From Hippopus hippopus (Eukaryota > Mollusca > Bivalvia > Cardiida > Cardiidae), in assembly GCA_946811185.2 (NCBI GenBank), contig OX328110.1, forward strand, positions 15,430,456 through 15,494,455: a stretch of DNA of 64,000 bases, in the 5' to 3' direction. Made by a program: the position numbers and the translations under genes. Positions 58,401 through 64,000 of the stretch are shown piece by piece (position 1 is the stretch's first letter; each line of letters opens with the position of its first letter). The notes under the pieces are model-generated. The model was not told the origin of the DNA, did not search any database, and saw only the letters and a list, made by a program, of their open reading frames with translations.

Positions 58401-59680
58401 TTCTATGATTTGACCTAGTGACCTAGTTTTTGACCCGACATGACCAATTTTCAAACTCTTCAGAGATATCATCAAGGCAAACATTCTGACCAAATTTCAT
58501 GAGTATCAGACTGAAAATGTGGCCCCCAGAGCGTACACAGGTTTTTCTAAGATTTGACCTAATGACCCAGTTTTTGACCTGACATGAACCAATTTCAAAT
58601 TCATCAAGGTATCATCAAGAGAAACATTCTGACCAACTTTCAATAGTTTTGGACAGAAAATGATGCCTCTAGAGCGTACACAAGGTTTATCTGAGATTTG
58701 ACCTAGTGACCTACTTTTTGACCCTACAGGACCTGTTTTCCAACTCATCCAAGATATCTTCAAAAAAAAAAACCTTTCTGACCATATTTCAAGAGTTTTG
58801 GAAAGACAATGATGCCTCTAGAGTACATACATAAGGTTTTTCTAAGATTTGACCTAGTGACCTAGTTTTTGACCTGATATGATCCATTTTTGAACTCGTC
58901 CGAGATATTATCAATATAAACGTTTTGACTAAGTTTTATCAGTATCTAACTCAAAATGTGGCCTTTAGAGTGTACACAAGGTAAAAGTTGACGACAGACG
59001 ACGGACACAGCACGATCACAAAAGCTCACCTTGAGCACTTTGTGCTCAGGTGAGCTAAAAATAAATTTCTATCATAGCAGCTGAAGGAGCAATCCATACC
59101 ACTGGACAGTTCTTTTCAAAATTAAAAAAAAATAACAAGAAGGCCTTGATAGCTCTTAGATTGCTCATTTGAAAAGTCATGTGAACCCTGGAGCAGAGCA
59201 ATTTTCACCTACAGGGTAAATTTCTTTACCATTGTGATGAAGGTCATAATTCTCTTTTTAGACACAGATGACAAATAATGAAAAAAAATCGGAAATATTA
59301 TCAAGACAAAACATTCTAATCAATATTCATTATGACTTTAACAAAACTTTGTCCTCTTGAAAGATAGGTAAAGTAAATCTTTGCAGTTGATGCACAACAA
59401 TGGAGGGCAAATAACAGACATGAAATCACAATAATATCACAAGAGCATGACTCTTATATTTATAAAATGAAATGAACTTACTGGTCTGACTATTTTTGTA
59501 TACTGTGTCTGGGGTATACTGCAGCTTCCATCTGTACTCAACTGTGTTTGAATTGTTTACAAATGTGAAAGAAAATGCCCCTCCAATGCCCAAATTCAGG
59601 GCAACCATAGGAGCGGGTGACTGATCCTCACAAATTCCCGATACGACAGCAGCATCACTTAGAGTAAAATTCGGGGTTGT
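40280..59680 (-). CDS. Lysosome-associated membrane glycoprotein (LAMP), 3' six exons, 5' end missing
   Basis: Exons 59680-59482, 51907-51725, 50456-49996, 48955-48694, 45320-45144 and 40425-40280 join in phase (1,1,0,1,1) to a frame of 475 residues and stop. In order: most of LAMP luminal domain 1 (1-135), a Thr/Pro/Glu/Lys hinge (about 137-252), luminal domain 2 (253-432), a transmembrane helix (about 442-464) and an 11-residue tail ending GYESV. Cysteines pair as expected in each LAMP domain (C86-C131, C262-C299, C392-C432); C17 should pair with a cysteine in the missing upstream exon. Many N-x-S/T sites fit heavy luminal glycosylation. Known role of the family: abundant lysosomal membrane glycoproteins protecting the membrane and acting in fusion and autophagy. 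The two-domain layout with hinge fits LAMP1/LAMP2 rather than single-domain CD68 or DC-LAMP; which paralogue cannot be told. Confidence 0.95.
40426..42065. other. LAMP intron, no repeat family assigned over most of it
   Basis: Contains inverted GGTACCGCGGTACC (near 40915) and GCGGTACCTGCGAGGAC (near 41493), which could end a single-copy foldback. A degraded foldback of the 22395 family occupies about 41720-41990 (TCTGCACAGGCTGACCAGGG). The 60-codon frame at 41437 is unsupported. Confidence 0.45.
42066..42885 (+). mobile_element. HINE-like element, ACAAGAGGGCC family, copy 1
   Basis: ACAAGA, hairpin GGGCCATGATGGCCC, subterminal GTCGCTCACCT; about three to four ~145-bp units (GTGGCCTCTAGAGCGTACAC, TTTGACCTAGTGACCTAGTT, CAAGACAAACATTCTGACC); then GACGGATG, CACAGCAC and 3' CAGGTGAGCTAAAAA. 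In a LAMP intron, opposite strand. Confidence 0.85.
43032..44650 (+). mobile_element. HINE-like element, ACAAGATGTCTG family
   Basis: ACAAGATGT, hairpin CTGTTTGTAAAACAG, subterminal ATGCTCCCCC; a unique ~370-bp section; six or more ~155-160-bp units around GTGTCTAGTTATCATCCGGA, TATATATCAACATGTTGACG and CACTGTGACCTTGACATTTG; GACCGACC-type repeats; 3' CTTCACTGAAGGGGGGCATAATT. Several frames remain open through the units because their length is sometimes a multiple of three. Confidence 0.85.
44941..45004. repeat. Small palindrome, AGATC-family
   Basis: AGTCTAGATCAAAGATCAGA, CTGCACAGAACATGCAATCTG and ATCTTTGATCTATACTGTCT. Ends about 140 bases before the LAMP exon at 45144, inside the intron 3' to it. 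Confidence 0.7.
45144..45320 (-). CDS. LAMP exon: luminal domain 2, C-terminal half
   Basis: Borders are TCTATTTCAG and GTAAGTGG, phase 1 to 1. It encodes [20 protein letters not shown], then YLC, then the strand [15 protein letters not shown]. The NASLPAG..Y....G..Y.C pattern followed by a W.LQ.DAF-type strand is the family signature around the third cysteine and last strands of a LAMP domain. Confidence 0.95.
45637..47920 (+). mobile_element. HINE-like element, ACAAGAGGGCC family, longest copy, with nested insertion
   Basis: About nine ~145-bp units before and one to two after a nested element (47022-47628). 5' ACAAGAGGGCCATGATGGCC, 3' GTGCTCAGGTGAGCTAAAAA. Later units resemble each other more closely than the first two, as expected from unit expansion. 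Confidence 0.88.
47022..47628 (+). mobile_element. HINE-like element, ACTAGAGGCGC family, nested
   Basis: ACTAGA, hairpin GGCGCTTGAGCGCC, subterminal ATCGCTCCAC; body with TTGCCATGGCAACCAGAATT; (GGAC)n at 47550-47575; 3' GGCCTTTGGCCAGTGGAGCT AAAAA. It interrupts a tandem unit between GATATTATCATGA and CATTCTGATGATC. Confidence 0.88.
47925..48106. mobile_element. TTAA-MITE, left end replaced
   Basis: Abuts the preceding element; the first recognisable part is AAAACAATTGTGGGAAAAGG. Right end TCTGGTATAGAGTTTA. Confidence 0.7.
48235..48452. mobile_element. TTAA-MITE
   Basis: AACTCTTTACCAAATGACAA to GGATTGTGTGAAGGTTTAA. Centre decayed (AAAACTTTACCATCATTTTC). A fragment with CCACAATGCTTTCTACC follows to about 48650. 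Confidence 0.65.
48694..48955 (-). CDS. LAMP exon: luminal domain 2, central strands
   Basis: Borders are TTCTTAG and GTAGAGC, phase 0 to 1. It encodes [18 protein letters not shown], then [17 protein letters not shown] and [20 protein letters not shown]. This holds the second cysteine of domain 2 (C299) and at least five N-glycosylation sequons. The donor is less canonical than the others, but the phase fits the next exon exactly. Confidence 0.93.
49155..49265 (-). mobile_element. SINE tail fragment
   Basis: TTCATTGTATGGTTTTTAAT to GCTTTCCTGGAGTTTCTGTC; cut there. 49270-49990 holds no recognised repeat; the 135-codon minus frame in it has no supporting context. Confidence 0.6.
49996..50456 (-). 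CDS. LAMP exon: end of domain 1, Thr/Pro hinge, start of domain 2
   Basis: Borders are CCCTTTACAG and GTAAGTGG. It starts ESRCPADG with the last cysteine of domain 1 (C131), then about 115 residues of EPTT, KPTE and TTKP-type degenerate repeats, a mucin-like hinge expected to be O-glycosylated. It ends [20 protein letters not shown] with the first cysteine of domain 2. The hinge is much longer than the roughly 30-residue hinge of vertebrate LAMP1/2 and recalls the CD68 stalk. The antisense strand is also open here as a by-product of the repeat. Confidence 0.96.
50612..50826. mobile_element. TTAA-MITE, 155 bases upstream of a LAMP exon
   Basis: GCCCTTTACCATACAATGCT to GAAAGGGGTTAA. Perfect ~66-base centre. 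Confidence 0.8.
50980..51213. mobile_element. TTAA-MITE
   Basis: TAACTCCTTACCACAGGACA to GTGTGGTACAGGGTTA. Centre AAATGCTGGTAACCAGCATTT. A 5'-half copy follows at 51250-51430, cut by the SINE at 51432. Confidence 0.78.
51432..51650 (+). mobile_element. tRNA-headed SINE, third family, copy 2
   Basis: GTCCGTGGTTGTGAGGAAGA, TCGTAACCATAAGGTCC, TTTTTCATTGGCCCAAACAT and tail GTAAGATAAATGTTTAAAC align along their whole length with 13045-13258. Confidence 0.8.
51725..51907 (-). CDS. LAMP exon: domain 1, C-terminal half
   Basis: Borders are TTTTATTTCATAG and GTGAGT, phase 1 to 1. It encodes [19 protein letters not shown], then [20 protein letters not shown]. The cysteine followed about 25 residues later by a strand of the L.I...F..QGF.V type is the usual end of a LAMP luminal domain; C86 should pair with C131 in the next exon. 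Confidence 0.93.
52008..52068. repeat. Small palindrome, AGATC-family, degenerate
   Basis: ACAGTACAGATCAAAATAAC, ACTGCACAGGATATGCATTT and TTTGATCTATGCTGTCTG. About 100 bases 5' of the LAMP exon at 51907 on the gene strand. Confidence 0.5.
52305..52559 (+). other. Small hydrophobic open frame, paralogue of 10452-10685
   Basis: 84 codons: [26 protein letters not shown], then [20 protein letters not shown]. Same start region and reading frame as the other copy. No known domain. Confidence 0.3.
52800..53943. mobile_element. Non-autonomous DNA transposon, CAGGGTTCGACATTAA ends (1144 bp)
   Basis: Perfect 16-bp terminal inverted repeat. TATGG is duplicated on both sides, and the paralogous site near 9955 reads through as TATGGCTGG. 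Subterminal ACTAGACC motifs recur at both ends (52830-52890 and 53848-53910). The longest internal frame (53691-53885) is short and unrecognised. Confidence 0.92.
54040..56721. mobile_element. Non-autonomous DNA transposon, CAGGGGTAAAAGTT ends (2682 bp)
   Basis: 14-bp inverted ends flanked by CATTTT on both sides. The left interior carries a GC-rich stem (GGGGGCCGCTAGGGCCCCC, 54086-54160), unlike the surrounding DNA. The middle (54910-55730) is shared with 15350-16045 and with 17480-17965 inverted. A C18 run lies at 56604-56621. No transposase recognised. Confidence 0.88.
56885..57138 (+). mobile_element. Small HINE-like element, ACAAGAGCTTTGC family
   Basis: ACAAGA, short hairpin GCTTTGCAGAGC, subterminal TCCGAAGGGG; then GGACGGACCGACCGAC and 3' ACGACCCTTCGGGCAT. 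It splits the left arm of the foldback; copy A reads straight through (ATATTAAAAATCTG). Confidence 0.85.
57400..57545. mobile_element. TTAA-MITE core only
   Basis: Intact palindrome AAAATGCTGGTAACCAGCATTTT; both outer arms missing. The missing right arm reappears at 57780-57858 after a SINE, so a SINE (57553-57778) split the element. Confidence 0.75.
57553..57778 (-). mobile_element. tRNA-headed SINE, second family, inserted in a MITE
   Basis: Head on the minus strand at 57775 (GGCTCAGTGTTTAAGTGCAG, GCTTGAGCC). Middle ATTTTCGTGGGAGTGTCCTT; core GGCTGAAATAATACTAAAAG. It aligns well with 18603. Confidence 0.8.
57860..59060 (+). mobile_element. HINE-like element, ACAAGAGGGCC family, copy 3
   Basis: Begins directly after TTTGGTAAA of a MITE end, so it inserted in that terminus. 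About seven ~145-bp units, 3' GTGCTCAGGTGAGCTAAAA. Confidence 0.87.
59482..59680 (-). CDS. LAMP exon: domain 1, middle; most upstream exon recognised
   Basis: Borders are ATTTTCACAG and GTAAGTTC, phase 0 to 1. It encodes [20 protein letters not shown], then [20 protein letters not shown] and [13 protein letters not shown]. This matches the family order: N.T..L...A.V....C, then a glycine-containing hydrophobic strand, then a strand of aromatic/long residues. An upstream exon carrying the first domain cysteine, and a signal-peptide exon, are required and not found with confidence before 64000. Confidence 0.92.
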
Positions 59681-59768
59681 CTGTGAAAATATTTAAGAAA
59701 ATATTGTTACCCTACAAGCACCTTTCATAAAGATAGTTGCTTTTGAAGTACAATTCCTTTTCCGACCA

Positions 59769-59826
59769 GTGTAGATCAAGATCAGACTGTAGAGTATGTG
59801 CAGTCTGATCTTTGATCTACACCGTC
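59769..59826. repeat. Small palindrome, AGATC-family
   Basis: GTGTAGATCAAGATCAGACT, GTAGAGTATGTGCAGTCTGA and TCTTTGATCTACACCGTC. Ninety bases 5' of the LAMP exon at 59680 on the gene strand. Confidence 0.65.
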
Positions 59827-59986
59827 AACTTAGCCGAGACACTCTAAACAAGAATGGCAAGTATTTGGGTCATTTTGACAGACCAAAAATGTTGGTTGCG
59901 TTTTTTTCAGCTCTCTTAAGTTTAAGCATCTATATGTATCATGCTTTGATTTTTTAAGTGTCCGTTGTACAAAAATAACATGTACA

Positions 59987-61106
59987 ACAAGAGGGCCATG
60001 ATGGCCCTGTATCGCTCCACTGGCTTTTTAACCCTTTACCACGCAAATCGAAGTGTTAATGACCCTGAAAGACACATCGTGAGAAAAGGACAACATGTTG
60101 TCAGCCAGTATTTTCTCCTTTTCCCACAAGGTTTCCTAACCTATCAAAGACAGAAGTAGTCATTTAAGCTACATTCAATTTGTCTTTTTGCAATGGCTTT
60201 AAACTTGGTACAGAAAAAAAAATTGTCATTTCTTAAAGAGTGAAATTAACGTATCATGCGCTTAATTGGCATTGACAGAGACATACAGCATAAAAAGTCT
60301 GTATGGTAATAAACTTACTTTGAAAACATAACCTCCACCCCACCCGCCAAACAAAAACAGTCATATCTTTTTAAAAGCAAAGATAATATCAGTGAATACA
60401 AGCAGGTTTATTCATTAGCATGAAAGGTAAAGTTCTGAAAAAATTTGAGTGATAGAAACCTTACTTTAAATTAAACATTCCATTCATGTGAGCATAACCA
60501 TTAGCATCAAAATAAATCACTCTCCCTTAAAACAGAACATTTCCTCTCCAAAAAACTTGAATACCAAACTCCAATAATGTATAAGTGCAGTTTGATAATA
60601 AGGGAGGTAAACAGTAACAAACTTTATCTTGTATAACAGGAGTTATTTCCCTTGATTACTACTTTAAATTTCAGTCACTATATAAGCCCATGTTAAACTT
60701 GTGATCTCCGGGGCAGAGCCAATTTTGTCCCCAGGGCTATAATATGAAGGAATTTGATAAAGATCCATTAGATAAAGCTACATGCCAAATTTGGTAGCCC
60801 TGGGCCTTATGGTTTCAGACAAGAAGATTTTCAAAGATGTTCAATTTTTTTCAGTTTTGTTGCCATGGCAACCAGAGTTTTTGAAGGAATCAAATTCTTT
60901 CAAGAAATTCTAAAAAGGACCATGGCAGGATCATTTCTGTGAAGTTTCATCAAATTTGGATGTGTAGTTTCAGAGAAGAAGAAGTTTAAAAAAAAAGTTA
61001 ACACACGCACAGACGGACAGACAGATGGACGGATGCACGCACGGATGCACGATGGACACCGGGCCATGACATAAGCCCGCTGGCCTTCGGCCAGTGGAGC
61101 TAAAAA
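59987..61106 (+). mobile_element. HINE-like element, ACAAGAGGGCC start with GTGGAGC end, carrying a MITE
   Basis: 5' hairpin as in the 42066 family, but subterminal ATCGCTCCACTGGC and 3' GGCCTTCGGCCAGTGGAGCT as in the 47022 family. Body TTGCCATGGCAACCAGAGTT; GGACGGATG repeats at 61010-61050. A TTAA-MITE sits at 60028-60254. Confidence 0.85.
60028..60254. mobile_element. TTAA-MITE nested in a HINE-like element
   Basis: TTAACCCTTTACCACGCAAA at the left. Right end decayed (CTTAAAGAGTGAAATTAA). Inserted 40 bases into the host element. Confidence 0.75.
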
Positions 61107-61290
61107 CCATACACAAGACTCATTAGGTAATAGAGCTAGGCTGGCCTTTACACCACCATTGCCTGTAGCACTCACAAATGTAACTACAAAGCCAGATTTA
61201 ATGATTCCAACCATAATGGTGTCATAAAAATTCACACTCTTTGCAAACACAGTCATAGAATTTTTACATGTGATACTCACTGCTTAACCC

Positions 61291-61635
61291 TTAAAGATGC
61301 ACCCTTACAGCCAGAGAGTAAACAAATGCCGTTAAATCTTTACAGTGTGTAAAATCTAGTTAGCCATGTAAAGGTAGATAAAAATCAATATAAGGTGTAT
61401 GGGATAAAGAGACGCCAGGGATTTGTCTTCGATTTAAACCGGAAACTGTGGTTGTAATGTCTACGGCTAGCTGCAACAGAATGAATTGCATTTTCTATCC
61501 GTCGTAATCTGTGCAACCTTGCAACCGTCAGGGGCAACATTTGGCACGAAGGTACAAGAATGACTATAATTTCATAAAATGAAGATAAAATTGGTTATAA
61601 AACTGAATGAAAAACAAGTAAAGATGCATCTTTAA
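61291..61635. mobile_element. TTAA-flanked element with AGATGCA ends
   Basis: TTAAAGATGCACCCTTACAG left, AAAGATGCATCTTTAA right. Interior shared with the insert at 13786-14138. TTAA at both ends, as in that copy. Confidence 0.75.
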
Positions 61636-61672
61636 AGTGTCTTTCACAACTATAGTTGACTTTGTGGCTAGT

Positions 61673-61732
61673 ATAGATCAAGATCAGACTACACAAAATG
61701 TGCAGTCTGATCTTTGATCTATACTGTCCATT
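61673..61732. repeat. Small palindrome, AGATC-family
   Basis: TATAGATCAAGATCAGACTA, CACAAAATGTGCAGTCTGAT and CTTTGATCTATACTGTCC. Its left flank AACTATAGTTGACTTTGTGG again resembles the 44941 copy. Confidence 0.7.
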
Positions 61733-61756
61733 TTTGCTGAAACACAACAGGTAAAA

Positions 61757-62062
61757 TTGATTTATTGTATGGTGTTTATTGCCATTTTCAACATTACTTC
61801 AGACATATCGTGGCGGCCAGTGCACCTATCCATGCTTTCCTGGAGTCTCTTTAACCAGTACTCCACACAATTTTCTTTCTAAGCCACTGGCTGCTTTCCC
61901 ACATAACCATTGTTGCAAAAATGGTCAGCTGTGTGAGAGGAATGAATCCTGTCGCATTGACAATCATCAACCCTCTGAATGAAATTGGCCGTGGCAGGGA
62001 TCGAACCCATGACCACCTGTTCTCAAGTCCTGCATGCTACTGACTAAGCCACGGGGGCTTGG
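61757..62062 (-). mobile_element. Full-length tRNA-headed SINE
   Basis: Minus-strand head GCCCCCGTGGCTTAGTCAGT, GGGTTCGATCCC; tail GATTTATTGTATGGTGTTTA. Body motif GAAAGCAGCCAGTGGCTTAG. Confidence 0.85.
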
Positions 62063-62152
62063 CACAACGCAATAGGCAAGAAGCAACCATGAAATTGCAA
62101 TATTCCAGGTCTTATTCTAACCTGGAAATGTCCATAGGGTTTATTTGGCACT

Positions 62153-62378
62153 TTAACCCTTTACCAGACGACAAAATTTTAGCCTTGTCCAAATCGAAAG
62201 CATCTGCAGACGACAATTTCAATGTGGCTCAAATTGAGCAATTTTTCTTTGATTGTAGAAAACATTTTGGGAAAAGGAGAAAATGCTGGTTACCAGCATT
62301 TTCTCCTTTTCCCACAATGTTTTCAAAGGTTTCTTTCCCAGGGTCATTAAAAGTCGCCATTGTGTGGTAAAGGGTTAA
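62153..62378. mobile_element. TTAA-MITE, complete
   Basis: TTAACCCTTTACCAGACGAC to GTGTGGTAAAGGGTTAA, both TTAA intact, perfect centre. One of the youngest-looking copies. Confidence 0.88.
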
Positions 62379-62562
62379 GAGTTCAAATTTCATGACAAAG
62401 TGTCTGCAAAGGATATAAAGTTTTCTGACTACATTGTGTTATCATTAAACATAGACAAAAAATCACTGGAATATAAAGATCAATCAATAAAATTAAACAG
62501 GAAGCCATTTACCATAGCGTTTGCAAGGACTCTACTATTCATCTGTGCCATGTATCAAAAAA

Positions 62563-62905
62563 ACAAGAGGGCCATGATGGCCCTGTATCACTCCACTGGG
62601 TAATAAATATAAACCATACATACCAAACATTACGATTCTAGGTCAAATAGTTTGAATTAGAACAAATATTACAGCTGTTGCTCATGGTCAGGAACAAGAA
62701 GATCTCTTAAGTTTTCACTATATGAGCCTAGGCAAAACTTTTAACAGGTGGGGTGGAGCAAATTTTGACCCCAGATCCACAATTTGAAGAATTTGAGGAA
62801 TCTTTGTAGAGGTCCACTAGATAAATATAAATGCAAAATTTGGATGCCCTTGGCCCTATGGTTAAAAACGAGAAGATTTCTAAAAAGTTTCATTACATAA
62901 GCTTA
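62563..62905 (+). mobile_element. HINE-like element, 3'-truncated
   Basis: ACAAGAGGGCCATGATGGCC, TATCACTCCACTGGG; body as in 60640-60840 (GCAAATTTTGACCCCAGATC, CAAAATTTGGATGCCCTTGG). No 3' hairpin. An A19 run at 62980 and A/T-rich DNA without features follow to 63390. Confidence 0.75.
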
Positions 62906-63394
62906 TAATTCAATATTAGTTTTTTTCATGAACATTGGCGAGTTCTGATTGGCTGAAAAATTTTTTTCATAACTCCATAAAAAAAAAAAAAAAAAAAATT
63001 AAGCAGTGCCGGAACTACTTTTGCAGTCAAACTAATATAAACAAACTTGTATACGAGATTTCATAATGTTTTTCTTTCTGATTTTATATCGAGTCCGAAG
63101 TTCAAATTGCTGGCTGAATTTGTTTTCTCTGAGTATTGAAATAAAATATCCAACAGTAAATCCAAAGACAGAGCTTAAAACTCATTGTCACTTTGCTGGG
63201 TTCTAACAATCTTATTTTCAACTTAATTCTTGCGTATTTAACTTCTAATAATAAATCTACTAAATCTGCAAGTGTTCGATGCTATAATGACGTCATGAAT
63301 TACGTCATTTTTACGTCATAAACGAGCAGTTTTACCACGCCATGAAATATCAATGAAATGGACATTAAATAAGTACGCAATGTTGGATTTACAA

Positions 63395-64000
63395 ACAAGA
63401 GGGCCATGATGGCCCTGAAGTCGCTCACCTGAGTCTTTTGACCAAACATGACCCATTTTCAATCTCTTTTGAGATATCATGACAAACAATCTACTAAGCT
63501 TTCATAATTATTGGACTGAAAATTTGGCCTCTAGCATATACACAGGCTTTTTCTAGAATATCTCTCAGTGACCTACCTTTTAGCCAACCATAGCAAATTT
63601 TACCATTGTAGATATTATCAAAACAAAGATCCTGACCACCTTTCATACATATTGGACAGAAAATGTGGCCTATAGAGCATACACAGATTTTTTCTAAGAT
63701 TTGAAGTACTGATCTACTTTCTGACCCAACATGACCGATTTTTGAAGTCATCTGAGATGTCATCAAGAACAACATTCTGACCAACTTTCAAGAAATTTGG
63801 ACTGAAACTGTGACCTCTAGCACGTACACAAGGTTTTTTTTTAAGATTTGACCCAGTGACCTAGTCTTTTGCCTGACATAACCCATTTTCAAACTTGTCC
63901 AAGATATCATAAAGACAAACATTCTGACCAAATTTCAAGAGTTTTGGACCAAAAATGTGACCTCTAGAGTGTACGCAAGGTTTTTCTAAGATATGACCTT
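63395..64000 (+). mobile_element. HINE-like element, ACAAGAGGGCC family, copy 4, runs off the window
   Basis: Intact 5' end; at least three ~145-bp units; its 3' end lies beyond 64000. Confidence 0.87.

Overview
The window reads as animal (metazoan) nuclear DNA: AT-rich, intron-rich, and crowded with small mobile-element copies. I see no bacterial gene organisation. The repeats (tRNA-headed SINEs with a CGCCGTGATATGA-type core, and elements opening with ACAAGAGGGCCATGATGGCC followed by ~145-bp tandem units) are, from memory, typical of bivalve mollusc genomes. A bivalve is my best guess; the species cannot be fixed from the sequence.

Two real protein-coding genes can be assembled by hand from exons with compatible phases and AG/GT borders. 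(1) Plus strand, 25231-31256: a four-exon secreted cystatin (cysteine-protease inhibitor) of about 127 residues with a signal peptide, N-terminal Gly-Gly, the QVVSG loop and a second-loop AW. (2) Minus strand, 59680 down to 40280: the last six exons (475 residues) of a lysosome-associated membrane protein (LAMP) with most of luminal domain 1, a Thr/Pro-rich hinge, complete luminal domain 2, the very conserved transmembrane segment and a C-terminal GYESV lysosome-sorting signal. Its first exon(s) were not found and probably lie beyond 64000. The genes are convergent, about 9 kb apart. Both products belong to the endolysosomal/cathepsin world, but I see no sign that they are co-regulated.

Most of the remaining sequence is repeats. 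(a) About 45 copies or remnants of a 200-290-bp MITE with a central palindrome and TTAA at both ends (piggyBac-like). (b) Several families of Helentron/HINE-like elements sharing one plan: AC(A/T)AGAG start, immediate hairpin, subterminal repeat, often ~130-160-bp tandem units, a (GGAC)n-like stretch, then the inverse of the subterminal repeat. (c) Three or more tRNA-headed SINE families. (d) Foldback/TIR elements, including a GC-rich double palindrome, an AGGCCT-ended pair (1685 bp and its 234-bp deletion form), a CAGGGTTCGACATTAA-ended 1144-bp element and a CAGGGGTAAAAGTT-ended 2682-bp element.

Layout: 1-1530 degenerate ~40-bp minisatellite and A/T-rich sequence; 1.5-15 kb SINEs and MITEs; 15.3-18.1 kb a duplicated low-copy segment and the long AGGCCT element; 18.1-25 kb SINEs, one double palindrome, and a repeat-poor part (20.1-22.4 kb); 25.2-31.3 kb cystatin gene; 31.6-32.9 kb tandem-repeat element; 33-35 kb nothing recognised; 35-40.2 kb MITEs; 40.3-59.7 kb LAMP exons in repeat-filled introns; 60-64 kb more repeats. 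A segment at 9.6-10.7 kb recurs inverted at 52.3-57.3 kb inside a LAMP intron and supplies natural empty sites that help date and delimit four insertions.
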